From positions 1 through 23,528 of the forward strand of contig DOUP01000035.1 in assembly GCA_003520545.1 (NCBI GenBank): DNA of 23,528 bases. Reading direction: 5' to 3'. Positions 7,145 to 15,408 of the stretch are shown here, one piece after another (the stretch's first letter is position 1; every line of letters starts with the position of its first letter). The position numbers and the translations under genes are program-made. The stretch is from Maritimibacter sp. GTDB taxonomy: Bacteria; Pseudomonadota; Alphaproteobacteria; Rhodobacterales; Rhodobacteraceae. The notes under the pieces were generated by a model that had not been told where the DNA came from, ran no database searches, and saw nothing but the letters and a program-made list of their open reading frames with translations.

Positions 7145-9727
7145 TCAGAACAGATCGAGCAGCCGTTCAAGGTAATCGCGTTCGACCTGCGGACGTTCGG
7201 TTTCGCCTGACCGGCGGCGTAGCTCTTCCATCAGTTCCTCGGCGCGACGGTAGACGTCCTTGTTGTCTGCCAACGGGCTGTCGGAACCAAGCGCACCGCG
7301 TTCGCCGGCTTCGCGCCCCAGTGGATCGCGCCGATCGCGCCCATCCGGACCGCCGCGCTGTTCGCCTTGACCGCCTGCCTGATCCTGTTGGTTCTGGCCG
7401 TTCTGCGCCTCACGCCGCATCGCGTCCTCGAGGTTGCGCATCCCTTCGCGCATCTCTTCCATCGCGTCTGCCTGACGGTCGAGCGCAGTGCCCGTGTCGC
7501 CCTGGTCCAAGGCCTCGGCGGCCTCGTCCATCGCGCGCCCGGCCCGATCCAGTGCTTCGCGGGCCGCGCGGCCTTCTTCGGTGCCCGCACCGGGGAGGTT
7601 GTTGCGTTGGCGCTGCAATTCGTTCTCCAGCATCTGCTGGCGTTCGGCGAGGCTCATGCCCTGCTGCTGGCCGTTCTGGCCCTGCCCATTTCCGGGTTGC
7701 TGACCTTGTTGGTCACCTTGGCCCTGCTGGTCGCCTTGCTGCCCTTGCTGTTGGCCCTGACCCTGCTGTTGACCTTGTTCGCTCTGGCCCTGTTGTTGGC
7801 CTTGCTGCTGACCCTGTTGGCCTTGCTGCCCCTGTTGCTCGCGGAATGTCTCATCGGAGAGGTCGCGCTGGTCGCGCAGGGTGTCCTGAAGATCGCGCAT
7901 CGCCTGTTGGCCCGGGCTTTGCTGCCCCTGACCTTGGCCTTGGGTGACTTGCATGTTCTCCATCATCTGCTGGAGCATTTGCAGCATCTGCTGGGCCTCT
8001 TCCATGCGGCCCTCGCGCATCAATTCCTCGATGCGGTCCATCATCTCCTGCAAGTCCTGCTGAGACATTTCGATCGTCTCGCCGTTCTGGGCCTGTTGCT
8101 GTTCGCCGTTCTGCTCCGCCTGTTCGGCAAGCTGCTGCATGTAGTCGCGCATCGCTTCGCGCAGGTCTTGCATCAGTTCAGACAGTTCTTCGGGCGTCGC
8201 ACCTTGCTCAATGGCTTCCTGCACCCGCTCTTGCGCCCGGCGCAGGCGTTCAAGCGCGTCCGACAGTGCGCCCTCTTCCAACTCGATGGCAAGATCCCAG
8301 AGCGATTGGGCGACTTCATCGCGCACCGAGGGGTTCAGATCGTCGGCTTCCAAGGCGGACAGTGAGGCACGCAATTGCAGCGCCTGTTCTTCTTTTGGGA
8401 AGAAGTTCTGAGGCCGGTGCGACACCGCGCGCAGGATCCGGGCGGAGCGGTCGGCGTTGTCGATGGACCAGAGGATGTCGCGGCGCATCTCGATCACCGC
8501 CTGTGCGATGGGGTTGAGGAAGCGGCGACCGGGCAGGGTGATCTCCACAGGAGCGCTGTCCCCGGTTTGACCGGCCGCGTCGACGGCGGTCAGGGTCACC
8601 CGCACCGGCATTTCGGCCCAGGGGTGCTCGGCAAAGTTCTCGATCAGGAGTTCCTGCACCTCTTCGCGCGACCCGCGAAACGGCATGGGCAGGTCCACGA
8701 CGATGGCCTCGCGCGGCTCGGGATCGGCAGCAAGACCGAAGCTGCGGTCCACGGCGGGGAGGTCCAGTTCAAAGCGCGCCTGCCCGGTGGCGACGCCGTA
8801 ATCGTCGGTGGCCGTGAAACCTTGGCGCATTTCGCCGGCAAGCGAGCGGGACAGATCCCCGGTCACTTCGATGGCTGGAGGAAGGTCATCGGCCGCCGCG
8901 ATGGTCCACGCCTGGTCGTTGATTTCGAGGGTTCCATCAGCGTCGATGGTGAACAAGCGCGTCGGGAGCGGTTCGGTCGGCGGTTCATCGCTCCATGTCT
9001 CGGTGATGTCGATCTCTTCGACCTTGCCATAGAGCCGGAGCGTCACGCGTGAGCCTTCGGGCACGGACAAGGCGCCCGGCTCTTGGTCATTGAGGTAAAG
9101 CGTCGGCTTGCCGGTGTAGGCGGGCGGTTCGATCCAGCCCTCCCAGGACGACTGCGCCACTTGTGGACCGGAGCCCGGGATCATCTGGCCTACGCCCGGA
9201 CCGGCGACGCGCAGTCCGAAGAGCACGGCGACGGCCAGCGCGGTTGCGGCGATCAGGCGTAGCGCAAACGGGTCGCGTGGGGCAAGATCAGGGCGCGGCG
9301 TCTGGGCGCGGGCGGCATCGAGCTTCGCCGCCATCCGCGCGAGGTGGGCCTCCCACACGGTGCGGGAGGCGGGGTCGTTCGCGCCCGTCGCCTGGGCATC
9401 GGACAGGGCTGCAATCGGCGTGCCGGGGAGCGTCGCGTCGAGGCGGGCGAGCGCCTCCAGCCGGGTCGGGCGACGGAACCGCACAACACCGACGACGGCG
9501 GACGAGAGGATCGCCATGGTCGCGAGGGCAAAAGCAATCTGGCTCGCCCAAAGCGGCGTGAGCACGGCGAGACCGGACAACATCCATGCGCCGAAGAGCG
9601 CGAGCGCGGTCAGGAGCGGCCAAAAAGCCCGCAGCCCTCGCTCGACCCAAAGACCCGCCAGCGTGAGACGAAGGGGGCGTTTGACCCGTGCGCGGGCCTC
9701 GTCCGGGAAGTGTTCGTACCGCTCCAT
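7145..9727 (-). CDS. TIGR02302/DUF4175 family membrane protein
   Basis: An 860-residue protein of the alphaproteobacterial TIGR02302 family, function unknown. Two or three membrane helices lie near the N-terminus (about 34-53, 60-83, 153-175). A large beta-rich region with YTGKPTLYLN-like segments follows (about 190-400), then a predicted coiled-coil rich in Gln, Glu and Met (about 480-600), then a striking low-complexity tract of GQQ/GQ units (about 629-691), and an acidic, Arg-rich tail. The bulk would be periplasmic if helix 3 exits the membrane. It starts 38 nt after lysA on the same strand and is probably co-transcribed. The intact frame across the repetitive tract argues for a real gene. 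Confidence 0.9.
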   Translation of the reverse strand: MERYEHFPDEARARVKRPLRLTLAGLWVERGLRAFWPLLTALALFGAWMLSGLAVLTPLWASQIAFALATMAILSSAVVGVVRFRRPTRLEALARLDATLPGTPIAALSDAQATGANDPASRTVWEAHLARMAAKLDAARAQTPRPDLAPRDPFALRLIAATALAVAVLFGLRVAGPGVGQMIPGSGPQVAQSSWEGWIEPPAYTGKPTLYLNDQEPGALSVPEGSRVTLRLYGKVEEIDITETWSDEPPTEPLPTRLFTIDADGTLEINDQAWTIAAADDLPPAIEVTGDLSRSLAGEMRQGFTATDDYGVATGQARFELDLPAVDRSFGLAADPEPREAIVVDLPMPFRGSREEVQELLIENFAEHPWAEMPVRVTLTAVDAAGQTGDSAPVEITLPGRRFLNPIAQAVIEMRRDILWSIDNADRSARILRAVSHRPQNFFPKEEQALQLRASLSALEADDLNPSVRDEVAQSLWDLAIELEEGALSDALERLRRAQERVQEAIEQGATPEELSELMQDLREAMRDYMQQLAEQAEQNGEQQQAQNGETIEMSQQDLQEMMDRIEELMREGRMEEAQQMLQMLQQMMENMQVTQGQGQGQQSPGQQAMRDLQDTLRDQRDLSDETFREQQGQQGQQGQQQGQQQGQSEQGQQQGQGQQQGQQGDQQGQGDQQGQQPGNGQGQNGQQQGMSLAERQQMLENELQRQRNNLPGAGTEEGRAAREALDRAGRAMDEAAEALDQGDTGTALDRQADAMEEMREGMRNLEDAMRREAQNGQNQQDQAGGQGEQRGGPDGRDRRDPLGREAGERGALGSDSPLADNKDVYRRAEELMEELRRRSGETERPQVERDYLERLLDLF
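7654..7842 (-). repeat. Low-complexity GQQ-coding tract inside the TIGR02302 gene
   Basis: About 63 codons are almost entirely Gln and Gly, with a few Asp, Glu, Ser, Pro and Asn. At the DNA level this is a run of imperfect CAG/CAA/GGC units. Synonymous variation between units (CAG and CAA alternate) suggests an old, selected protein tract rather than a recent expansion. Such tracts are typical of this family. Confidence 0.8.
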
Positions 9728-9765
9728 TGGGGCCTTTCGGACTGCTCAGGCCCCGACATTGCGAG

Positions 9766-11031
9766 TCAGAGCCACTCTGGAACGATATCGCGGGCGATCA
9801 TCTCTTCATAGGTCGGACGCGCCCGGATAACCGCGAAGTGATCCCCGTCGACCAATACTTCCGGGATCAGTGGGCGCGAATTGTATTCCGACGCCATGAC
9901 CGCGCCATAGGCGCCCGCCGACCGGAAAGCGACGAGATCGTTTGGCCCGAGAGGCGGCAGATTACGCGCTTTTGCGAAGGTGTCGCCGCTTTCGCAAACC
10001 GGGCCGACGATGTCGTGAGGGCGCTGTTCGACGCCCGGTTCTGGTTCGAAAACGGGGACGATATCGTGATGCGCGTCATACATCGACGGGCGCACAAGAT
10101 CGTTCATTGCCGCATCGAGGATCAGGAAGTCGCGGCCCTCCCCTTCCTTCAGGTAGATGACGGAGGACACCATGATGCCGGAGTTGCCAGCAATGAGGCG
10201 GCCCGGTTCGATCTCGATCTCGCAGCCCAGATCACCCACCGTTTCGCGGATCACCTGTCCGTATTCCATCGGAAGCGGCGGCGCTTCGTTGCCGCGCTCG
10301 TAAGGAATGCCCAAGCCGCCGCCCAAGTCGAGGCGCGTAATTGTGTGGCCGTCTTCGCGCAGCGCCTGCGTGAGTTCCGCAACCTTTTGGTAGGCGAGGC
10401 GGAACGGCTCCAGGTCGGTCAGTTGTGAGCCGATGTGCACGTCGATTCCGATGACCTCCAGCCCGGGAAGGTCGGCGATTTCAGCATAGACTTCGCGCGC
10501 GCGGGTGATCGGGATGCCAAACTTGTTTTCGGACTTGCCCGTCGCGATCTTTTCGTGCGTTTTCGCGTCCACGTTGGGATTGACCCGCACCGTAACAGGA
10601 GCGGTGACGCCCAAACTGGTCGCAACCTCCGACAGCGCGCGCATTTCCGGTTCGCTTTCCAGGTTGAACTGGCGAATGCCTCCTTCAAGCGCCAAACGCA
10701 TTTCATCCCGCGTCTTGCCGACGCCCGAGAACACGATCCGCTCGCCGGGGATGCCTGCCGCTTTGGCGCGCAGGTATTCGCCGCCCGACACCACGTCGAC
10801 ACCAGCGCCCAGATCGCCCATGAGTTTCAGCACGGCGACATTGGAGTTGGCCTTCATCGCGTAGCAGATCAGGTGCTCCATCCCGGCGAGAGCTTCGTCG
10901 AACACCTGAAAGTGGCGGCGCAGCGTCGCGGCGGAATATACGTAAAACGGCGTACCGACGGTGCGGGCGATGTCCGGGATGGATACGTCCTCGGCGTGCA
11001 GGACGCCATCGCGATAGAGAAAATGGTCCAT
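9766..11031 (-). CDS. lysA: Diaminopimelate decarboxylase
   Basis: A 421-residue PLP enzyme of fold type III that decarboxylates meso-diaminopimelate to L-lysine, the last step of lysine synthesis, in the cytoplasm. The PLP lysine is Lys60 in YAMKANSN. HIGSQ (199-203), GGGLG (237-241) and EPGR (275-278) bind the phosphate and active site, and CESGD (346-350) supplies the catalytic cysteine across the dimer interface. The length is typical. ATG 11031 has a GAGG at about 11037-11040 just upstream, and a hairpin sits directly ahead of that in the leader. The TIGR02302 gene follows after 38 nt. Confidence 0.97.
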   Translation of the reverse strand: MDHFLYRDGVLHAEDVSIPDIARTVGTPFYVYSAATLRRHFQVFDEALAGMEHLICYAMKANSNVAVLKLMGDLGAGVDVVSGGEYLRAKAAGIPGERIVFSGVGKTRDEMRLALEGGIRQFNLESEPEMRALSEVATSLGVTAPVTVRVNPNVDAKTHEKIATGKSENKFGIPITRAREVYAEIADLPGLEVIGIDVHIGSQLTDLEPFRLAYQKVAELTQALREDGHTITRLDLGGGLGIPYERGNEAPPLPMEYGQVIRETVGDLGCEIEIEPGRLIAGNSGIMVSSVIYLKEGEGRDFLILDAAMNDLVRPSMYDAHHDIVPVFEPEPGVEQRPHDIVGPVCESGDTFAKARNLPPLGPNDLVAFRSAGAYGAVMASEYNSRPLIPEVLVDGDHFAVIRARPTYEEMIARDIVPEWL

Positions 11032-11043
11032 GTGCGGGCCTCT

Positions 11044-11066
11044 TGTAGGGTCGCGAAGGCCCTACA
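11044..11066 (-). promoter_or_regulatory. Hairpin in the lysA leader
   Basis: TGTAGGG (11044-11050) and CCCTACA (11060-11066) form a 7-bp stem with a 9-nt loop, ending 12 nt before the lysA ATG on the lysA strand. It lies right next to the ribosome site, so it could affect translation or be an operator. It is not a terminator, since no T run follows. Confidence 0.4.
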
Positions 11067-11163
11067 CCGCAGCGCCGGCGCGATCAATGTGGTTTGCGTG
11101 CGTTTTGTAAGGTGCGGACTCGCCTTCACAGCGTCGCGACTGGTCGATTGCCGCACCCGAAAC

Positions 11164-11186
11164 GGCACGGCGTTCGTTTCCGTGCC
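11164..11186. promoter_or_regulatory. Second inverted repeat in the lysA/lysR intergenic region
   Basis: GGCACGG (11164-11170) and CCGTGCC (11180-11186) form a 7-bp inverted repeat with a 9-nt centre, the same geometry as the hairpin at 11044-11066. It is mid-way in the 266-bp gap between the divergent lysA and LysR genes, where LysR regulators often bind. No gene is seen in this gap. Confidence 0.35.
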
Positions 11187-11297
11187 TTATCCAATCCGTC
11201 GAATGACCCTCGTTTCGTCCGATATGGTTCACAGTCTTGCCCCATTTGCGGGCGATACAATTTCTCGTAGGGGCGATGACTGTAGAAAGAATTTGGT

Positions 11298-12203
11298 ATG
11301 GACCGACTGACCGAGATGGAGGCCTTCGCCACGGTAGTGGATCAAGGCGGCTTCACGGACGCGGCTAAGAAGATGGGCATTTCGAAGTCTGCCGTGTCGA
11401 AACATGTATCCAGCTTGGAAGCGCGACTTGGCGCCCGGCTGCTCAATCGCACCACGCGCCGTGTATCGCCGACCGAAATCGGCCTGGCCTATTACGACCG
11501 CGCCCGTCGTGTTCTGAACGATGCAGGGGAGGCCGACGCGCTGGTCACCTCCATGCAAAGCGCGCCCTCGGGGCTTTTGCGGATTTCCGTGAACACGGAC
11601 TTCGGTGTGAATCACCTGTCGCCGGTTTTGGGCAAATTCCTCCAGGATTTCCCCGACGTGAACGTGAACATGGTGCTGAACAATCGCTACGTCGAACTGA
11701 TCTCCGAAGGTTTCGATATGGCCATTCGGGTGGGCGAGATGGAAGACAGCTCGCTGCGCGCCCGCAAGATCGCGGACACGACGCGCCGCATGGTCGGTAG
11801 CCCGTCCTATTTCCAGAAATACGGTCGCCCGATGCGGATCGACGACCTGAACGAACACAAGCTCCTGCACTACAGTTCGCAATCGTCGGGCAACGTGTGG
11901 AAAGTGCCGGCTCCCTCGGGCGAAGTGCGCCAGGTGCGCACCGCCGGGTGGCTTTCCGTCAACGATGGCCAATCGCTTCTGAATGCCGCCATTGCGGGGC
12001 TAGGTATCGCTTACCTTCCCAGCTTCCTCTACGCCGACGCGATGGAGAAGGGGCTGATCGAAGACGCGATCCCGGAGCTTCCGATGGATGTTCAAGGCAT
12101 CTACGCGGTCTATCCGCCGGGCCGGTTCACCCAACCCAAAGTGCGCGCGTTCATCGACTTCCTCGTGGCCGCGTTCAACGAAAAGGGTCCCGACAACTGG
12201 TGA
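11298..12203 (+). CDS. LysR-family transcriptional regulator
   Basis: A 301-residue regulator with an N-terminal winged helix-turn-helix (about 4-63; GGFTDAAKKMGISKSAVSKHVSSLEARLGARLLNRTTRRVSPT) and a LysR substrate-binding domain (about 90-295), closest in style to the CrgA-like subgroup. LysR proteins usually bind near their own promoter and control a divergent neighbour. The divergent neighbour here is lysA, but the family is large and the target cannot be read from sequence. A TACAAT -10-like box lies at 11256-11261 with no convincing -35. A strong terminator follows at 12252. Confidence 0.93.
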   Translation: MDRLTEMEAFATVVDQGGFTDAAKKMGISKSAVSKHVSSLEARLGARLLNRTTRRVSPTEIGLAYYDRARRVLNDAGEADALVTSMQSAPSGLLRISVNTDFGVNHLSPVLGKFLQDFPDVNVNMVLNNRYVELISEGFDMAIRVGEMEDSSLRARKIADTTRRMVGSPSYFQKYGRPMRIDDLNEHKLLHYSSQSSGNVWKVPAPSGEVRQVRTAGWLSVNDGQSLLNAAIAGLGIAYLPSFLYADAMEKGLIEDAIPELPMDVQGIYAVYPPGRFTQPKVRAFIDFLVAAFNEKGPDNW

Positions 12204-12251
12204 CCTTTCTCGGTCTGACCAATTCCCCAGCCTGACATCTAGAGGGCAACT

Positions 12252-12293
12252 GGAGCACCATGCGGATGGCAGTCCGCATAGGTGCTCCTTTTT
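12252..12293 (+). terminator. Intrinsic terminator after the LysR gene
   Basis: GGAGCACC-ATGCGGA (12252-12266) pairs with TCCGCAT-(A)-GGTGCTCC (12273-12288) in a 15-bp stem with a single bulged A and a 6-nt loop TGGCAG, followed directly by TTTTT (12289-12293). The T run exists only on this strand, so it serves the LysR transcript. Confidence 0.93.
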
Positions 12294-12356
12294 CATGTGA
12301 GGCGCGTGGCGAAACAGGACGTGCGCATTGGGCCACGGACCTTGTGGATGTGGCGA

Positions 12357-12596
12357 TCAGTCGAACCGGGCGGCGCCTGGGCGATGAAACGTGGCGTCGC
12401 GGCGCCCCCAGGAAATGCGCGCCCAGATCCGCTCGTGTATCATGTAAAACAGGAGACCGGTTGTCGTCGTCACGATTGCGAGCGTCCCACCGGCGCTAAA
12501 AGACCCCGTTACGAGCATTCCGATCACGGTCATGGTGATCAGACCGATCGCTTGCCAAGTGATTGCTTTGACGAGAGTCCTGCGGGCGGTTTCCAT
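12357..12596 (-). CDS. DUF2061 small membrane protein
   Basis: A 79-residue predicted inner-membrane protein of unknown function. It has the DUF2061 pattern: KAITWQAIGLITMTVIGMLVTGS as a first helix, a second helix TLAIVTTTTGLLFYMIHERIW, then a basic tail with WARISWGRR. ATG 12596 has a strong AAGGAGG at about 12605-12611. It diverges from the XRE regulator, and its promoter region overlaps the inverted repeat described there, so the two may be co-controlled. Confidence 0.88.
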   Translation of the reverse strand: METARRTLVKAITWQAIGLITMTVIGMLVTGSFSAGGTLAIVTTTTGLLFYMIHERIWARISWGRRDATFHRPGAARFD

Positions 12597-12644
12597 GAGT
12601 GTGCCTCCTTCTTTTTGATTGCGTTGCTGACTGCTTACTATCCA

Positions 12645-12683
12645 TTCGATGCGATGAGCGGTATTCTGTGAATGCGCATCGAA
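12645..12683. promoter_or_regulatory. Inverted repeat, possible operator of the XRE regulator
   Basis: TTCGATGCG (12645-12653) and CGCATCGAA (12675-12683) are exact 9-bp inverted arms with centres 30 bp apart, about three DNA turns. The right arm abuts the ribosome site (AAGGAG, 12684-12689) of the XRE gene, which fits autorepression. It sits in the only space shared with the divergent DUF2061 gene. Confidence 0.5.
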
Positions 12684-12697
12684 AAGGAGCGTTTGTT

Positions 12698-13573
12698 GTG
12701 GATAATGACAATTCGGTTAGAAAAGTGGACAAGCGTGACCGCGCGACGCTGTTTCGCGCTCGTCTTGCCGCCGCGATGTCGACCTCTGGCTTGAATCAAA
12801 GCGCCCTTGCGCGGGCAGCGGATGTGAACAGGTCAACGATCGCGCAGCTTCTCGACCCAGAGACCACGCGGCTTCCGAACGCGCAGCTTTGTGCCGATGC
12901 CGCAGCGGTCCTGGGGGTTTCAACGGATTGGCTCCTGGGTCTGACAGAACGCCCCGAGCGCCCCGGAGATGCCATCGCCGCGGCTTTGCAGGTCACGGAA
13001 GCGCCGCGCACCCCGGCGGATGACCAGCTCTTGGCGTGGTATCGCGAAGCCGCCGGATACAAGATCCGCCATGTGCCCGCCTCGCTTCCCGATGTGCTCA
13101 AGACAAAAGACTTCCTCGCGTGGGAATACGCAGGCTTTATTGGCAAAACCGAAGACCAGGCCATTTCAGCGGCGGAAACGCTCGAAACTCGTCTGCAAAG
13201 CCGATTGTCAGATCACGAAATCGCGATGCCGACCCACCGGCTTCGTTCCCTTGCAGAAGGGAGCGGGTATTTCGCGGGGCTTCCGTATTCGGTTCGCCGC
13301 GCCCAGCTCGAACGGTTTTCGGCTGTCACGAAGGCGTTCTTTCCGACACTCCGGGTTTTCCTCTTTGACAGTCGACGGCAGTATTCAGCGCCTATGGCGC
13401 TCTTCGGGCCGCTGGTCGGCACGCTCTATGTGGGTCGTTTCTACTTGGCGTTCCGGGAATCGACCCGGTTGCGCACGCTGACCGACCATTTCGATTGGCT
13501 GGTACGCGAAGCCGAAGTGGATGCGCGTGACGTTTGGCAGCATGTGGATGGTCTTATCGCAGAGATGGATTGA
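12698..13573 (+). CDS. XRE-type helix-turn-helix transcriptional regulator
   Basis: A 291-residue protein with an N-terminal Cro/C1-type DNA-binding domain (about 18-83): the recognition region reads LNQSALARAADVNRSTIAQLLD and ends with the characteristic VSTDWLLGL. The C-terminal 200 residues match no domain I know and probably sense a ligand or mediate oligomerisation. GTG 12698 is chosen because AAGGAG at 12684-12689 lies 8 nt upstream; a longer in-frame extension begins at 12599 but would cross the inverted repeat and reach the DUF2061 start. The SDR gene follows 55 nt downstream. Confidence 0.88.
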   Translation: MDNDNSVRKVDKRDRATLFRARLAAAMSTSGLNQSALARAADVNRSTIAQLLDPETTRLPNAQLCADAAAVLGVSTDWLLGLTERPERPGDAIAAALQVTEAPRTPADDQLLAWYREAAGYKIRHVPASLPDVLKTKDFLAWEYAGFIGKTEDQAISAAETLETRLQSRLSDHEIAMPTHRLRSLAEGSGYFAGLPYSVRRAQLERFSAVTKAFFPTLRVFLFDSRRQYSAPMALFGPLVGTLYVGRFYLAFRESTRLRTLTDHFDWLVREAEVDARDVWQHVDGLIAEMD

Positions 13574-13628
13574 CCGCCGACCCCGTCCGTTATGAGATGG
13601 GTGGAAACGTGCCAGTTGGGAGCGAGAC

Positions 13629-14429
13629 ATGAAACTTGATGGCAAACTGGTCGTGGTAACCGGTGGTGGCAGCGGCATCGGCCGGGAACTGGTGCTCGCC
13701 CTGTTGCGGCGCGGCGCCCGCGTGGCCGCGATTGATCTGAATATGGACAGCCTGAGCGAGACAGCCGAGATTGCGGCGGCCGGTCAAGATCTTGGCCTGT
13801 TCGAAGGTAATATTGCGGATCGGGACGGCGTGTTCGCCTTGCCTGCCAAGATCGAGGCACAGATGGGGCCGGTCGATGGGGTCATCAACAACGCGGGCGT
13901 CATTCAGCCCTTCGTCGATTTCGCCGATCTTGAGATGGAGGTGATAGACCGGATGGTGAATATCAACCTCGTCGGACCGATCAACATGATGAAAGCCTTT
14001 CTGCCGGGCCTGCAGTCACGTTCTGAAGCACATCTGGTGAACGTGGCCTCAATGGGTGGTTTCATCCCCTTCCCGGGGCAGTCGATGTATTCTGCGTCCA
14101 AGGCCGCGGTAAAGCTGTTGACCGAAGCAATCTACCAGGAATCGCAGGGATCGAACTTGCGGGTTTCTTGCGTGATGCCAGGCGCGGTAAACACGAACAT
14201 TTCCAAGAACTCCGGTGTCGAGATGTCGGCGGGAGGAGACCCGGAAGCCGCCGCAGCGCGCACGCTTCCCGCGCCGGACGCGGCGAAAATCATTCTCGAT
14301 GGAATGGAAGCGGACAAGCTCCATATCCTCGTCGGCAGCGACGCCAAGATGCTCTTCCGCCTCGTGCGGCTCGCACCGGCCTGGGCAATCCGGTTCATCC
14401 AGAAACAGATGTCGAAGATGGGCCGCTGA
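13629..14429 (+). CDS. SDR-family NAD(P)-dependent oxidoreductase
   Basis: A 266-residue classical short-chain dehydrogenase. Cofactor motif TGGGSGIG at 11-18, NNAG at 87-90, catalytic Ser141 and YSASK (Tyr154, Lys158) are all present. Asp36 at the end of the second strand suggests a preference for NAD(H). The C-terminal end is rich in hydrophobic and basic residues (FRLVRLAPAWAIRFIQKQM), which may touch membrane or form the substrate lid. The substrate is unknown. The ribosome site is GGGAG near 13618. It may be read through from the XRE gene. It converges on the OmpA-like gene with a 3-bp gap and no visible terminator. Confidence 0.93.
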   Translation: MKLDGKLVVVTGGGSGIGRELVLALLRRGARVAAIDLNMDSLSETAEIAAAGQDLGLFEGNIADRDGVFALPAKIEAQMGPVDGVINNAGVIQPFVDFADLEMEVIDRMVNINLVGPINMMKAFLPGLQSRSEAHLVNVASMGGFIPFPGQSMYSASKAAVKLLTEAIYQESQGSNLRVSCVMPGAVNTNISKNSGVEMSAGGDPEAAAARTLPAPDAAKIILDGMEADKLHILVGSDAKMLFRLVRLAPAWAIRFIQKQMSKMGR

Positions 14430-14432
14430 CGC

Positions 14433-15407
14433 CTACTCGGTCGAAATCAGGATCGCTTCGACACGCCGGTTTCGCGTGCGGCCCTCTTCGGTCTGGTTCG
14501 AGGCGATGGGCGCGAGGTAGCCGACTCCACGCGCTTCCAGCCGATCGGATGCGATTCCGTAGGACTCGGTCAGGCGGTTCATCACGCTGGTCGCACGTTG
14601 TTCGGAGATGCCGATATTGGCGCTTAGGGAGCCTTGGGCATCCGTGTGCCCGACGAGAGCAACCCGCGCGTTGCCGCGAGAGGTCAGATACTCGGCGAGG
14701 TCGGCGAGGCTTTGGTAACTGCCTTCCCCCAATGCCGCCGACCCCACTTCGAAGCGTAGGTCCGTGAGAACATATCGCCCGAGGGTTTCCATCGCTGGCC
14801 CCAGTGCGCCGGTGGCCGCCGCCGGTGCGGACGTGGCTGGCGGCGTTTCATCTGCGGTGTTTGTCGTTTCGGTGCCGGGCGCCACGGATCGAGCCGGGGC
14901 ATCGCTCTGGCTGACGGTAATGATCTGAATGAAGACCGCGCTTACCGAGCGGCTGACGAGAAGCGACAGGAATTCACCGCTGTTGCCGGGTATATGCGCA
15001 GACAGGAATTGATAGTCCCCCAGATCGACATGCATCTCGGGTTCGCCGATCACCTTGGTATCGAAGCGAAAATCGTAGCCGCCGCAGGTATCTTCGTCAC
15101 ATTCCAAGAGGATTTCGTATCCGTCATTCGCCAGTTGTTCCCGCAGGTTCAGGATGACCTGAAAACTGGACAGACCGCTTCCGCCGATCCGCCACGCTTG
15201 CGTTGCGACACGGCCCTCGGCGGGGATCGTCTGGGCTTCGTGGATCACGTGCGCACCCACCGGCATCTCGTAGCGACCCGGATTTTCGGTCTCCTCGAAG
15301 GTGATCGACGCACCGGCGGGAAGCGTAATCTCGGCTTGGGCCATGCCTCCCCACAGACCGACCGCGAGCCAGACAAGTCCGGCGAAGAGGCGCGCGGGGT
15401 GGGTCAC
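14433..15407 (-). CDS. OmpA-family periplasmic peptidoglycan-binding protein
   Basis: A 324-residue exported protein. The signal peptide (1-25, ending AQA before Glu26) is clear. An N-terminal domain (about 26-168) is unknown to me and has a close cysteine pair, Cys103 and Cys108, that could form a disulfide. A Pro/Thr/Ala linker follows (about 170-205), then the OmpA C-terminal domain (about 210-324) with GHTDAQGS (253-260; Asp256) and Arg271, the residues that bind diaminopimelate. There is no beta-barrel, so it is probably periplasmic or outer-membrane associated through a partner. The start is GTG 15407, 1 nt after the stop of the AhpD-like gene, with no clear ribosome site of its own, so coupled translation is likely. 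Confidence 0.9.
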   Translation of the reverse strand: MTHPARLFAGLVWLAVGLWGGMAQAEITLPAGASITFEETENPGRYEMPVGAHVIHEAQTIPAEGRVATQAWRIGGSGLSSFQVILNLREQLANDGYEILLECDEDTCGGYDFRFDTKVIGEPEMHVDLGDYQFLSAHIPGNSGEFLSLLVSRSVSAVFIQIITVSQSDAPARSVAPGTETTNTADETPPATSAPAAATGALGPAMETLGRYVLTDLRFEVGSAALGEGSYQSLADLAEYLTSRGNARVALVGHTDAQGSLSANIGISEQRATSVMNRLTESYGIASDRLEARGVGYLAPIASNQTEEGRTRNRRVEAILISTE

Positions 15408-15408
15408 G

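Noticed and set aside
7654..7842. Possible CRISPR or minisatellite array
   Set aside because: Units are 3-9 bp, irregular and in frame with a coding sequence; there are no regular repeats and unique spacers.
7367..8365. Leucine-rich 332-codon open frame on the plus strand that looks like a membrane protein
   Set aside because: It is the complement of the Gln-rich part of the TIGR02302 gene; Gln codons read backwards give Leu, so the hydrophobicity is an artefact.
11041..11168. Possible remnant lipoprotein gene upstream of lysA
   Set aside because: I looked for a short signal peptide with a lipobox on the minus strand and found none; only a low-quality frame overlapping lysA exists.
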